In this document: piece after piece, positions 45,623-54,643 of the stretch
How the letters are laid out: each line of letters begins with the position of its first letter
How positions within the stretch are numbered: position 1 is the first letter of the stretch
Notes under the pieces: generated by a model
What the model saw: only the letters and a program-made list of their open reading frames with translations
Database searches by the model: none
Told to the model about the DNA's origin: nothing
Source of the DNA: Arthrobacter sp. B1805
GTDB lineage: Bacteria; Actinomycetota; Actinomycetes; Actinomycetales; Micrococcaceae
Assembly (NCBI RefSeq): GCF_002929745.1
Contig: NZ_PJIQ01000002.1
Span: 267,665-331,664, forward strand
DNA: 64,000 nt
Direction of reading: 5' to 3'
Translations under genes and position numbers: made by a program

Positions 45623-46942
45623 GTGAGTTTTTCACGACCAGCCACCGCAGCTGCTGCTATGGCCAGCGCAGTGGCACTTGCCCTCGTAGCCACCGGATGT
45701 GCAGGTGGAGGAAACGAGGGTGGCGGTTCGGGTGAGGATGGAAACATCACCCTGACCGTGACGACCTTCGGCACCATGGGCCTCGATGCGTTGTATGAGC
45801 AGTACCAGTCCGAGAACCCGAACATCACCATCGAGGCGAGCAACATCGACACCGGCGGCAACGCCCGGACCGACACCTTCACCAAGCTTGCCGCTGGGTC
45901 CGGCCTCTCCGACGTCGTAGCGATCGAGGAGGGCTGGCTCGGATCCGTCATGGAAGTCTCCGACCAGTTCAGCGATCTGCGCGACTTCGACATGGAAGAG
46001 CGGCAGGGCGACTGGCTCGACTGGAAAGTCCAGCAGGTCACTGACTCCGAGGACCGCATCATCGGGTACGGTACCGACATCGGGCCGGCAGGGCTCTGCT
46101 ACAACTCGGCGGCGTTCGAGGCTGCAGGCCTGCCGACTGACCGCGAAGAAGTCGCCGAACTGTTCGGCGGCGACGACGCGACCTGGGACCGCTTCTTCGA
46201 ACTCGGCCGTGAATACAAGGAGAGCACCGGCAAGGCCTGGTACGACCACAATGGCTTCGTCTGGAATTCCATGGTGAACCAGCTCGAGGAGGGCTACTAC
46301 ACCGCTGATGGCGAGCTGAACGTCGAGGACAATGCAGAGCTCAAAGAGCGGTTCGGCTGGATCTCTGATGCATCCGAGGACGGTCTCTCGGCCGCTCAGA
46401 CGGCTTGGGACTGGAATGGCGGCAAAGCGTTCACCGACGAGACCTTCGCGACCTTCGTTTGCCCGGGCTGGATGCTCGGCGTGGTGCAGGGCCAGCTCGA
46501 AGCCGGCGGCGGCGGACCTGACACCGGTTGGGACTTCGCCGACGTGTTCCCCGGCGGATCGGTCAACTGGGGCGGTTCCTGGCTGACCGTGCCGACCACC
46601 TCCGAGCACCCGGAGGAGGCGGCCGCACTCGCATCATGGCTGACCCAGCCTGAGCAGCAGCTCGCTGCTTTCGAAGCGGCCGGCGCCTTCCCCAGCACCA
46701 CAGAGGCCCAAAGCGATCTGGCCGCGAATCCGGAGCCGAATGAGGTCTTCAACGGCGCTCCCGTGGGCCCCATCCTCGTTGACCGCTCACAGGGCGTCGT
46801 CGCCCAGTTCAAGGGACCGGACGACTCGCTCATCCAGGAGAACGTCTTCGGCCCACCGCTGCAGAAGTTGGAGCGCGGCGAGGCGAACGAGCAGGAGGCC
46901 TGGCAGGAAGCACTGACGCTGCTCGACGAACTTGTCGGCTAA
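45623..46942 (+). CDS. cebE: Cellobiose-type binding lipoprotein (CebE-like)
   Basis: 439 residues; lipobox VATGC near residue 27, then a Gly/Glu linker. SBP_bac_1-type, with VTTFGTMGLDALYEQYQ at the start. AAAGGAG lies 5 nt before the GTG at 45623. First gene of the CebR-controlled operon; the ligand is probably cellobiose or cellotriose, by analogy with Streptomyces CebE. Confidence 0.88.
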   Translation: MSFSRPATAAAAMASAVALALVATGCAGGGNEGGGSGEDGNITLTVTTFGTMGLDALYEQYQSENPNITIEASNIDTGGNARTDTFTKLAAGSGLSDVVAIEEGWLGSVMEVSDQFSDLRDFDMEERQGDWLDWKVQQVTDSEDRIIGYGTDIGPAGLCYNSAAFEAAGLPTDREEVAELFGGDDATWDRFFELGREYKESTGKAWYDHNGFVWNSMVNQLEEGYYTADGELNVEDNAELKERFGWISDASEDGLSAAQTAWDWNGGKAFTDETFATFVCPGWMLGVVQGQLEAGGGGPDTGWDFADVFPGGSVNWGGSWLTVPTTSEHPEEAAALASWLTQPEQQLAAFEAAGAFPSTTEAQSDLAANPEPNEVFNGAPVGPILVDRSQGVVAQFKGPDDSLIQENVFGPPLQKLERGEANEQEAWQEALTLLDELVG

Positions 46943-46956
46943 GTAGCTTGGAGTGC

Positions 46957-46993
46957 CGGATGGCCTTCGGGATTCTCTCCTGAAGGCCATCCG
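46957..46993 (+). terminator. Hairpin between cebE- and cebF-like genes
   Basis: CGGATGGCCTTC pairs perfectly (12 bp) with 46982-46993 around a 13-nt loop. It would raise binding-protein expression over permease. Confidence 0.65.
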
Positions 46994-47069
46994 ACCAGCT
47001 TTCCCCGGCTGCTTCGCCAGCCTCTAGAACTGCCCGTTGGTCTTCCCCTCTCGTGCACAGGATCTCCTT

Positions 47070-48092
47070 ATGTCATCCACCTTGAAGGCGGCGGAAACCG
47101 CACCCAGCGCCCGCCCGAGTACTCGCCCGAAACTTTCCCTGGTGCAGCGGCTCAGTTGGTTCGACGTGAAAGCGTCGCCGTACCTCTATATCTCCCCGTT
47201 CTTCATTCTCTTCGGCCTCCTCGGCCTCTTTCCGCTGGTTTATACACTCGTTGTCTCGCTGCACGATTGGGAGCTGCTGCAGGGGCAGGGGGACTTCGTC
47301 GGATTCGAGAACTTCGCCGCCACGTTGCAGGACCGATTCTTCTGGAACTCGATCTTCAATACCCTCAGCATCTTCATCCTGTCGACGGTGCCGCAGATCA
47401 CCGTCGCCCTGGTCCTCGCGGCCATTCTCGACCACAACCTGAAGGGCAAGACCTTCTGGCGGATGAGCGTCCTGCTTCCCTACATCGTGACTCCGGTTGC
47501 GGTCGCGCTCATCTTCTCGAACATCTTCCAGGAGGAGTCGGGCCTGGCGAACAACCTGCTCGGCCTGATCGGCGTCGAGCCCATCGAGTGGAAGCGCGAG
47601 ACCTGGGCGAGCCACGTCGCGATCGCGACGATGGTGAACTGGCGCTGGACGGGTTACAACGCCCTGATCCTGCTTGCTGCGATGCAGTCCGTGCCACGCG
47701 ATCTGCACGAATCGGCAGCAATCGACGGTGCCGGCGGTGTACGACGGTTCTTCTCGATCACCATCCCGACGATCCGTCCGACGCTGATCTTCGTCATCAT
47801 CACTGCGACCATCGGCGGGTTGCAGATCTTCGCAGAACCGCGGCTGTTCGACGTGTCCACAGCCGGCGGTGTCGGCGGCTCAGACCGTCAGTTCCAGACG
47901 ACGGTGCTCTACCTCTGGGAGATGGCTTTCTTCCGTCAGGACTTCGGTCGGGCGTCTGCCATCGCGTGGCTGCTCTTCCTGCTGATCGTCGGAATCGGCC
48001 TGATCAACTTCTTTATCTCGAAAAGGATCGCGTCCGCCGACGGTAGGGCGCTCAAGAAGAAGACCACACAGAAGAAAGGATCCTCGGCATGA
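47070..48092 (+). CDS. cebF: Cellobiose-type ABC permease (CebF-like)
   Basis: 340 residues, six hydrophobic segments, EAA loop LHESAAIDGAGGV. The start at 47070 has AGGA 7 nt upstream. The Lys-rich C-terminus (KKKTTQKKGSS) overlaps the next gene (ATGA). Confidence 0.9.
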   Translation: MSSTLKAAETAPSARPSTRPKLSLVQRLSWFDVKASPYLYISPFFILFGLLGLFPLVYTLVVSLHDWELLQGQGDFVGFENFAATLQDRFFWNSIFNTLSIFILSTVPQITVALVLAAILDHNLKGKTFWRMSVLLPYIVTPVAVALIFSNIFQEESGLANNLLGLIGVEPIEWKRETWASHVAIATMVNWRWTGYNALILLAAMQSVPRDLHESAAIDGAGGVRRFFSITIPTIRPTLIFVIITATIGGLQIFAEPRLFDVSTAGGVGGSDRQFQTTVLYLWEMAFFRQDFGRASAIAWLLFLLIVGIGLINFFISKRIASADGRALKKKTTQKKGSSA

Positions 48093-48979
48093 GTCTGACA
48101 ACCACCGACTCGCGGGCGTTCCCGCTGCAGCCTGCACGAGGCCGGAGGCGAACCAGAACCGGAGTGGGGTCCCGCCCCGGGTTCCTCGCCTATGGCCTGC
48201 TCGTGGCGACTCTCCTCGGGTTCGCCTACCCGCTCTGGTGGTCGGTGGTCGTTGCCAGCGGAACGAACGCCACGCGTGGCGAAACGCTCCCGCTCATCCC
48301 GGGCGGCAACTTCTGGGCGAACGCCGCCCAGGCCATGGATGCCATTCCGTTCTGGCTGGCGCTGTGGAACAGCTTCGTCATCTCCAGCATCATCGCCCTC
48401 TCAGTGGTGACGTTCTCCACTCTCGCGGGTTACGCCTTCGCCAAGCTGCGCTTCAAGGGGCGGGACGGCCTGATGATCTTCGTGATCGGAACCATGGCGA
48501 TCCCGACGCAGCTCGGGATCATTCCACTGTTCATCCTGATGCGGCAGTTCGGCTGGACAGGAGAGTTGGGGGCCGTCATCGTGCCCTCGCTCGTCACCGC
48601 TTTCGGTGTGTTCTTCATGCGCCAGTACCTTGTCGACGTGGTGCCCGACGAACTCATAGAGGCGGCCCGGATCGACGGAGCGAACCAGTTCCGCACCTTC
48701 CTCAACGTCGGCCTGCCGGCTGCCCGTCCGGCGATGGCTATTCTCGGTCTCTTTACATTCATGGCGGCATGGACGGACTATCTGTGGCCGCTGATCGTGC
48801 TCAGTCCACAAAATCCGACATTGCAGACGGCGCTCAGCCAGCTGCAATCCGGGTACTACATCAACTACTCGGTGGTGCTCGCAGGTGCAGTTCTCGCAAC
48901 GATTCCGTTGCTTGTCCTGTTCATCGCTGCGGGCAGACAACTGATATCGGGCATCATGCAGGGTGCAGTGAAGGGATGA
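48089..48979 (+). CDS. cebG: Cellobiose-type ABC permease (CebG-like)
   Basis: 296 residues, six hydrophobic segments, EAA loop LIEAARIDGANQF. Co-translated with the CebF-like gene through an ATGA overlap. No ATPase follows; in Streptomyces the shared MsiK ATPase drives this importer. Confidence 0.9.
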   Translation: MSLTTTDSRAFPLQPARGRRRTRTGVGSRPGFLAYGLLVATLLGFAYPLWWSVVVASGTNATRGETLPLIPGGNFWANAAQAMDAIPFWLALWNSFVISSIIALSVVTFSTLAGYAFAKLRFKGRDGLMIFVIGTMAIPTQLGIIPLFILMRQFGWTGELGAVIVPSLVTAFGVFFMRQYLVDVVPDELIEAARIDGANQFRTFLNVGLPAARPAMAILGLFTFMAAWTDYLWPLIVLSPQNPTLQTALSQLQSGYYINYSVVLAGAVLATIPLLVLFIAAGRQLISGIMQGAVKG

Positions 48980-48981
48980 CA

Positions 48982-50400
48982 ATGACGAACGAGTTTCCGC
49001 CGGGGTTCCTGTGGGGATCGGCGACCGCGGCCGCCCAGATCGAAGGAGCGGCCCACGAGGACGGCAAGGAGGATTCGATCTGGGACGCCTTCGCTCGCGT
49101 GCCAGGGGCTATCGCCAACGGGCACACTCCTGAGGTGGCGGTGGATCATTACCATCGATTGTCCGAGGACGTGGCGCTGATGAAGCGTTTGAATCTGCAG
49201 TCCTACCGGTTCTCGACGAGCTGGGCCAGAGTGCGACCGGGCGACCGTTTCACCAACCAGAAGGGGCTCGACTTCTACTCCCGCCTAGTGGACGAGCTCC
49301 TCGAAGCGGATATCCTCCCCTGGCTGACCCTCTACCACTGGGATCTTCCGCAGGCGCTCGAGGAACGCGGTGGATGGACGAACCGTGAGACGGCCTTTCG
49401 GTTCCAGGACTACGCCGCGGCCGTCCATGACCGTCTGGGGGACAGGGTCCGGCACTGGACCACGTTCAACGAGCCGCTATGCTCCTCATTGATCGGCTAT
49501 GCGGCCGGCGAACATGCTCCTGGACGGCGCGATCCCCGAGCGGCACTGGCCGCCATTCACCACCAGCACCTTGCCCACGGTCTCGCGACCAAGGTGCTGC
49601 GGGACCTCGGAGCTGAGGAGATCGGCATCACGCTGAACCTCACCAACGCGATCCCGAACGATCCCGAGGATCCGGCGGACCTCGACGCCGCCCGTCGGCT
49701 CGACGCCATCTGGAACCGGGCGTTCCTTGAACCGCTGCTGCTCGGCGCGTACCCGACGGACTTCCTGAATGACGTCGAGGCGCACAGGTTCGAGGAGTTC
49801 GTGCACCCGGGAGACCTCGACACGATTGCCGCGCCGATCGATTTCCTGGGGGTGAACCACTACCACGACGACAACGTGAGCGGGCACCAGCAACCGGCGG
49901 ACGGTCACGAGGGTCTGCAACCCACGAGCCGGCCGAAGTCATCACCGTTCGTCGGGTCCGAGCACATCACTTTCCCAACCAGGAACCTTCCCCGCACAGC
50001 GATGGACTGGGAGGTGAACCCGGAGGGCCTGCGCAAGCTCCTCGTCCGGCTCGGGAAAGAGTACGAGAACCTGCCGCCTCTCTACGTGACGGAGAATGGG
50101 GCCGCTTACGAGGATGTCGTCGACAACGGTGCCGTCCACGATGTCGAGCGCGTTGCATTCATCCGTTCCCACATCGAGGCTGTGGCAGCCGCCATCAACG
50201 ACGGCGCGGACGTCCGTGGCTACTTCGTCTGGTCGCTACTCGACAACTTCGAGTGGGCGTGGGGCTATAACAAGCGATTCGGCATCGTGCGAGTGGACTA
50301 CGAGACGCAGGAGCGCATCGTCAAGGACTCCGGTTCTTTCTATGCCGGCCTCATCGCCAGCATGGACCGAGCTAGCAACGAAAGTATTGTCGGGGCCTGA
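48982..50400 (+). CDS. bglC: GH1 beta-glucosidase (BglC-like)
   Basis: 472 residues, cytoplasmic, splitting imported cellobiose. Motifs: LWGSATAAAQIEGAA, acid/base TTFNEPLCSSLIGY near residue 164, nucleophile YVTENGAAYEDV near residue 374 and end SLLDNFEWAWGYNKRFG. The ATG at 48982 has AAGGG 7 nt upstream; an ATG at 48976 is also in frame. It carries an insertion near residue 300 (HQQPADGHEGLQPTSRPK). Last gene of the operon. Confidence 0.93.
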   Translation: MTNEFPPGFLWGSATAAAQIEGAAHEDGKEDSIWDAFARVPGAIANGHTPEVAVDHYHRLSEDVALMKRLNLQSYRFSTSWARVRPGDRFTNQKGLDFYSRLVDELLEADILPWLTLYHWDLPQALEERGGWTNRETAFRFQDYAAAVHDRLGDRVRHWTTFNEPLCSSLIGYAAGEHAPGRRDPRAALAAIHHQHLAHGLATKVLRDLGAEEIGITLNLTNAIPNDPEDPADLDAARRLDAIWNRAFLEPLLLGAYPTDFLNDVEAHRFEEFVHPGDLDTIAAPIDFLGVNHYHDDNVSGHQQPADGHEGLQPTSRPKSSPFVGSEHITFPTRNLPRTAMDWEVNPEGLRKLLVRLGKEYENLPPLYVTENGAAYEDVVDNGAVHDVERVAFIRSHIEAVAAAINDGADVRGYFVWSLLDNFEWAWGYNKRFGIVRVDYETQERIVKDSGSFYAGLIASMDRASNESIVGA

Positions 50401-50414
50401 GAATCACATCCGTC

Positions 50415-50448
50415 GCCCGAACAACAACGGCGACGCTGTTGTTCGGGC
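50415..50448 (+). terminator. Terminator of the cebEFG-bglC operon
   Basis: GCCCGAACAACA pairs perfectly with 50437-50448 (12 bp) around a 10-nt loop, 15 nt after the bglC-like stop. No long U-run. Confidence 0.7.
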
Positions 50449-50562
50449 AACGTGTTCACGGCCATCGGCGTCGACCACGATAAGCATCAGAAGGCGCTCC
50501 AAGACGGAAGGAATCACCGGAGAAGTCCGGACCTACGGGAGCACTTCCATGAAAGGACTTCT

Positions 50563-52035
50563 GTGAGTATTGCAAGCGCTCCAACCAGTGCCCCCGCACG
50601 ATCCGGCTACGGCGGTCTCGAGCTCCTCGTCGCGGGGGAGTGGCTGGGGATCGAAGGCCGGGACTCGCAACCCGTCCTGAATCCCGCGACCGGGAACGAG
50701 ATAGGACGCCTGCCGGTGGCAACGACGGGCGACCTGGACCGGGCGCTTGAGGCAGCGGCTGAGGCCTTCCCTGTGTGGCGAGCGACCACTCCCGAGCACC
50801 GCGCAAACGTCCTCCACGGAGCAGCAGCACTGCTCCGCGAGCGGGTGGAGGACATCGCCTGGCAGATGACTCTCGAGGAGGGCAAGCCCATCCGGGAGTC
50901 CAGGGGCGAAGTCCTGTTCACAGCAGGCATCATCGACTTCCTGGCCGGCGAGGCGATGCAGACGTTCGGCAAGGTGATCCCCGGCGCCGTGCCCGGCGGA
51001 ACCACCCTTGTCCTCTCCGAGCCCGTGGGACCCGTAGCTGCATTCAGCCCGTGGAACTACCCGCTGACAGTGCCAACCCGCAAGATCGCCGCCGCCCTCG
51101 TCGCGGGGTGCACCATGGTGATCAAGCCGGCCGAGGAAGCGCCGACCAGCGGACTTGCAGTAGCCCGCGCCCTCGTCGACGCGGGACTCCCTGCGGGAGT
51201 CCTCAACGTGGTGTTCGGCGATCCCGCGCACATCTCGGAACACCTCATCGGCTCTCCGATCATTCGGATGGTGTCCTTCACGGGATCCACAGCTGTCGGC
51301 AAGCACATCGCCTCGCTGGCAGCGGCGGGAGCGAAGCCGTGCATGCTCGAGCTCGGCGGGCACGCCCCGGTCCTCGTCTTCGACGATGTCGACGTCGACT
51401 CTGTTGTCGCCCAGCTCGTCGGCAGCAAATTCCACAACAACGGCCAGTCCTGCGGCTCCCCGTGCCGCTTCTACGTCCAGGACGGCATCTATGACCAGTT
51501 CGTGGCGCGGTTCGCCCAGCTCACGAAGGCGATACAGGTAGGGAATCCCCTCGACGAATCCACCGAACTCGGTCCGCTGATCTCCGGCCGGCGGATCGAC
51601 TCCATGGAGCACCTGGTGCAGGATGCCATCGAGCAGGGTGCCAGCATCGTGGCGGGCGGCGCGGCGATTCCCGGCGACGGGTACTTCTGGCAACCCACAG
51701 CACTCGCCGACGTTCCCGAGGACGCGCTCATCATGAACGAAGAGCCCTTCGGTCCCGTTGCCGCGATCTCACGGTTCAGCACAGAGGAAGAAGTTGTCGA
51801 GCGGGCGAATCGACTGCCGTACGGCCTGGGGTCCTACCTCTTCACCTCCTCGCTCCCGCGGGCACTCAGGCTTCCCAGCCTCATCCAGGCGGGCATGGTC
51901 TCCGTCAACGCCTGCAACCTGGGCGGCGTCGACACCTTCTTCGGAGGGGTGAAGGAAAGCGGCTACGGGTCCGAGGGTGGGCCGGAAGCGGTCGCCGCAT
52001 TCCTTCGTCCGAAACTGGTGACCTACGCCGTATGA
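50563..52035 (+). CDS. NAD(P)-dependent aldehyde dehydrogenase (succinate-semialdehyde-like)
   Basis: 490 residues. Cofactor strand AAFSPWNYPLTVPTRKIAAAL, Lys in VIKPAEEAPTS, turn SFTGSTAVGKHI, general-base Glu in MLELGGHAPVLV, nucleophile Cys in NNGQSCGSPCRFYV near residue 289. GTG start with AAAGGA 5 nt upstream. Overlaps the next gene (ATGA). Together with the hydroxyacid dehydrogenase and ThuA genes it forms a small operon of unknown substrate. Confidence 0.9.
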   Translation: MSIASAPTSAPARSGYGGLELLVAGEWLGIEGRDSQPVLNPATGNEIGRLPVATTGDLDRALEAAAEAFPVWRATTPEHRANVLHGAAALLRERVEDIAWQMTLEEGKPIRESRGEVLFTAGIIDFLAGEAMQTFGKVIPGAVPGGTTLVLSEPVGPVAAFSPWNYPLTVPTRKIAAALVAGCTMVIKPAEEAPTSGLAVARALVDAGLPAGVLNVVFGDPAHISEHLIGSPIIRMVSFTGSTAVGKHIASLAAAGAKPCMLELGGHAPVLVFDDVDVDSVVAQLVGSKFHNNGQSCGSPCRFYVQDGIYDQFVARFAQLTKAIQVGNPLDESTELGPLISGRRIDSMEHLVQDAIEQGASIVAGGAAIPGDGYFWQPTALADVPEDALIMNEEPFGPVAAISRFSTEEEVVERANRLPYGLGSYLFTSSLPRALRLPSLIQAGMVSVNACNLGGVDTFFGGVKESGYGSEGGPEAVAAFLRPKLVTYAV

Positions 52036-53042
52036 CGATTCGAGCCGCATACGTGCTGGGTCAGGAGGGCTACGACCGCATCTACGGCCCGGAGCAGCGG
52101 GCGGCGATCACCGAGCTCTGCGGTACCGAACCGCCGTTCGTGCCGGCCGATGTCGCGAGTGCCCCGGGCACCGTGCTCGCCGGCACCGTGCTCGCGGACA
52201 CCGAGGTCATCCTCTCGGGGTGGGGGGCGCCGGTCATGGACGAGGAGTTCCTGGCACGCGTGCCGCGGCTCCGTGCCGTGCTGTACGCCGCAGGCGCTGT
52301 ACGGGGGTTCGTGACGCCGGCACTCGCGCGAAACGGGGTCCTCGTCTCCAGCGCAGCCTCCGCAAACGCCATCCCGGTCGCCGAATACACCCTTGCAACG
52401 ATCCTTTTCTCACTCAAGGGGGGCTGGGCTGCCCTGCGGTCACCTCGATCGCACGCCATAGCTGACGTGGACGACGTGCCCGGCAGCTACCACTCGACCG
52501 TGGGGCTCCTCGCCCTCGGCACGATCGGTCGACTCGTCAGTGAGAGGTTGAAGACCACCGACACCCGCGTCCTGGCCTACGATCCGTACGCGTCGCCCGC
52601 CGAGGCGGCGGAACTGGGGGTCCGCCTGGTTGATCTTCAGGAGCTGTTCACCGCCGACGTCGTGAGCATCCACGCCCCCCTCCTCGAGGAGACCCGGAAT
52701 CTCGTGGACCGTTCCCTGCTCGCTTCGATGAAGACCAGGGCAACCATCATCAACACAGCTCGGGGAGCCGTGATCGACCACGACGCCCTCGCAGACGTGC
52801 TTGCCGCACGTCCGGACCTCCAGGCAGTGCTCGATGTCACCCATCCCGAGCCGCTGCCGGAGAGCTCGCCGCTGCTGACGCTTCCCAATGTCGTTGTCAC
52901 ACCGCACATCGCCGGCTCCCTCGGCCCGGAATGCCACCGGATGGCTGACCTCATGACGGACGAATTACGACGTCTCGCCACTGGTGAGCCTCTCCGCCAT
53001 GCTGTCGATCTCGGCAGGCTCGACCGGGTGGCAACACCATGA
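52032..53042 (+). CDS. D-isomer-specific 2-hydroxyacid dehydrogenase family protein
   Basis: 336 residues. Rossmann site GLLALGTIGRLVSERLK: the first Gly of GxGxxG is Ala, a known variant of this subgroup. Other motifs: NTARGAVIDHDALADV, DVTHPEPLPESS and catalytic VVTPHIAGSLG. Contains duplicated TVLAGTVLADT near residue 49. Co-translated on both sides by ATGA overlaps. Confidence 0.88.
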   Translation: MTIRAAYVLGQEGYDRIYGPEQRAAITELCGTEPPFVPADVASAPGTVLAGTVLADTEVILSGWGAPVMDEEFLARVPRLRAVLYAAGAVRGFVTPALARNGVLVSSAASANAIPVAEYTLATILFSLKGGWAALRSPRSHAIADVDDVPGSYHSTVGLLALGTIGRLVSERLKTTDTRVLAYDPYASPAEAAELGVRLVDLQELFTADVVSIHAPLLEETRNLVDRSLLASMKTRATIINTARGAVIDHDALADVLAARPDLQAVLDVTHPEPLPESSPLLTLPNVVVTPHIAGSLGPECHRMADLMTDELRRLATGEPLRHAVDLGRLDRVATP

Positions 53043-53686
53043 GCAGGATCCTCGTGTTCAGCCGGACGTGCGGTTACCGGCACGAGTCGATTCCGGACGC
53101 GATCGCCGCGCTCACCACCATCGCCCACGAGGACGGCCACCTGGTGGAAGCGACCGAGGACCCGAGTGTCTTCGAGCCCCGCGCGCTCGCAGCATGGGAC
53201 GTCGTGGTGTGGGTGTCGACGTCGGGGGAGGTGCTCGACGGGGAGCAGCGCCGCGCCTTCGCGGACTGGCTGCGTGCCGGTGGATCCTACGCAGGGGTCC
53301 ATTCCGCAACCGCCTGCGAGTACGAGTGGGACGAATACGAGCGGATCGCCGGCGCGGTCTTCACCGACCACCCGCAGGTCCAGGAAGCCGTCGTCCGTGT
53401 GGCAGATCCCGATCACCCGTCCACGGTGGACCTGCCCCCGACATGGCGGCATCGCGACGAGTGGTACAACTTCCGCCGTCCCCCTCGGGACCGGACGGTC
53501 CTCCTCACGGTGGACGAGGAGAGCTATACGGGCGGCACGATGGGACCCGGCCATCCCGTCGCCTGGCACGGCTCATATGGCTCGGGACAGACCTGGTACA
53601 CCTCCCTGGGCCACGACGCCGAGGCATACACCGACCCCTTGTTCTGCGCTCATCTCCGCGGCGGATTACGCAGCCTCCTCGGCTAG
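53039..53686 (+). CDS. ThuA domain-containing protein
   Basis: 215 residues with the ThuA/glutamine-amidotransferase-like fold: ILVFSRTCGYRHESIPDAI, VVVWVSTSGEVLDGEQRRAF, GGSYAGVHSATACEYEW and a late GQTWYTSLGHD. ThuA proteins accompany disaccharide and aldose catabolism; exact reaction unsettled. Last gene of the operon. Confidence 0.88.
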   Translation: MSRILVFSRTCGYRHESIPDAIAALTTIAHEDGHLVEATEDPSVFEPRALAAWDVVVWVSTSGEVLDGEQRRAFADWLRAGGSYAGVHSATACEYEWDEYERIAGAVFTDHPQVQEAVVRVADPDHPSTVDLPPTWRHRDEWYNFRRPPRDRTVLLTVDEESYTGGTMGPGHPVAWHGSYGSGQTWYTSLGHDAEAYTDPLFCAHLRGGLRSLLG

Positions 53687-53712
53687 GCCCATCGCCCAGG
53701 CACGCGAGCGCA

Positions 53713-53733
53713 CCGGCAATCCACCCTTGCCGG
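53713..53733. terminator. Small hairpin between convergent operons
   Basis: CCGGCAA and TTGCCGG flank a 7-nt loop in the 75-bp gap between the convergent ThuA and epimerase genes. Weak but well placed. Confidence 0.45.
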
Positions 53734-53761
53734 CTGCCCGCCCGTGCAACCGCCGACGGGC

Positions 53762-54643
53762 CTAGAGGTACGGCAGAACGTGCTCCGCGTACCGTGTCTT
53801 CACGATCTCCACCACCTCGGCGGGCGGCGCGTCCCAGATCTCCCGGTTGAAGATCTCCACCTCGACGGGGCCGGTGTACCCGGCGTCCGCCACCCAGGTC
53901 CCGATACTCCCGAAATCGATATAGCCGTCGCCCATGTAGCCCCGGGACAGCAGGGCGTCGGACGCGATGGGGAGGTTCCAGTCGCACACCTGGTAGGACG
54001 CGAGACGCCCTTCCTCACCGGCGCGCCGGATCTGGCTCTCGAGCTGCGGATCCCACCAGACGTGGAAGGTGTCGACGACGACGCCGACGTTCTCCTTCGC
54101 GAACGGTGCCGCGAGGTCCAGTGCCTGGCCAAGGGTGGACAGCAGGGCACGGTCGGCCGCGTACATGGGGTGCAGCGCTTCGAGCACCAGCCGGACGTCG
54201 TGTTCGGCGGCTACAGGTACCAGTTCGGCGAGGCGGTCCGCGATCCGCGCTCGCGCTCCCACCACGTCCTTGCCTCCACGCGCATCGGTTCCGGCCGAAC
54301 CCCCGATGAGCGCACCGGCTGCGGGAAGACCTCCGACCACCATGATGAGTTCCCGCGTGCCGAGCGTTGCTGCTTGCTCGATGGCGCGGGTGTTGTCGTC
54401 CAGGGCCTCGCGTTGGCCGGCCGTGTCCGCGGCCGTCAGGAACCCGCCCCGGCACAGGCTGGACACCGTGAGGCCCGCATCCGAGATCAGCCGGGCTGCC
54501 TTGTCCAGGCCCGCTTCCTCCACGCGGTCGCGCCAGACTCCGATGTGTTCCAGGCCGGCGTCCGAGTAGAGGCGCACGGCGTCGGCAAGGGAGATGTTCT
54601 TGGTCGTCGCCGTATTGATCGACAACCGGCTGAAATCCGTCAT
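53762..54643 (-). CDS. Sugar phosphate isomerase/epimerase (xylose-isomerase-like TIM barrel)
   Basis: 293 residues. AP-endonuclease-2-type barrel: LSINTATTKNISLADAVRLY, GLTVSSLCRGGFLTA, metal-site Glu in LVLEALHPMYAADRAL, NVGVVVDTFHVWWDP and VEVEIFNREIWDA. Related to inosose dehydratase/tagatose epimerase types. Its start overlaps the end of the DUF993 gene. Last gene of a three-gene operon. Confidence 0.9.
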   Translation of the reverse strand: MTDFSRLSINTATTKNISLADAVRLYSDAGLEHIGVWRDRVEEAGLDKAARLISDAGLTVSSLCRGGFLTAADTAGQREALDDNTRAIEQAATLGTRELIMVVGGLPAAGALIGGSAGTDARGGKDVVGARARIADRLAELVPVAAEHDVRLVLEALHPMYAADRALLSTLGQALDLAAPFAKENVGVVVDTFHVWWDPQLESQIRRAGEEGRLASYQVCDWNLPIASDALLSRGYMGDGYIDFGSIGTWVADAGYTGPVEVEIFNREIWDAPPAEVVEIVKTRYAEHVLPYL

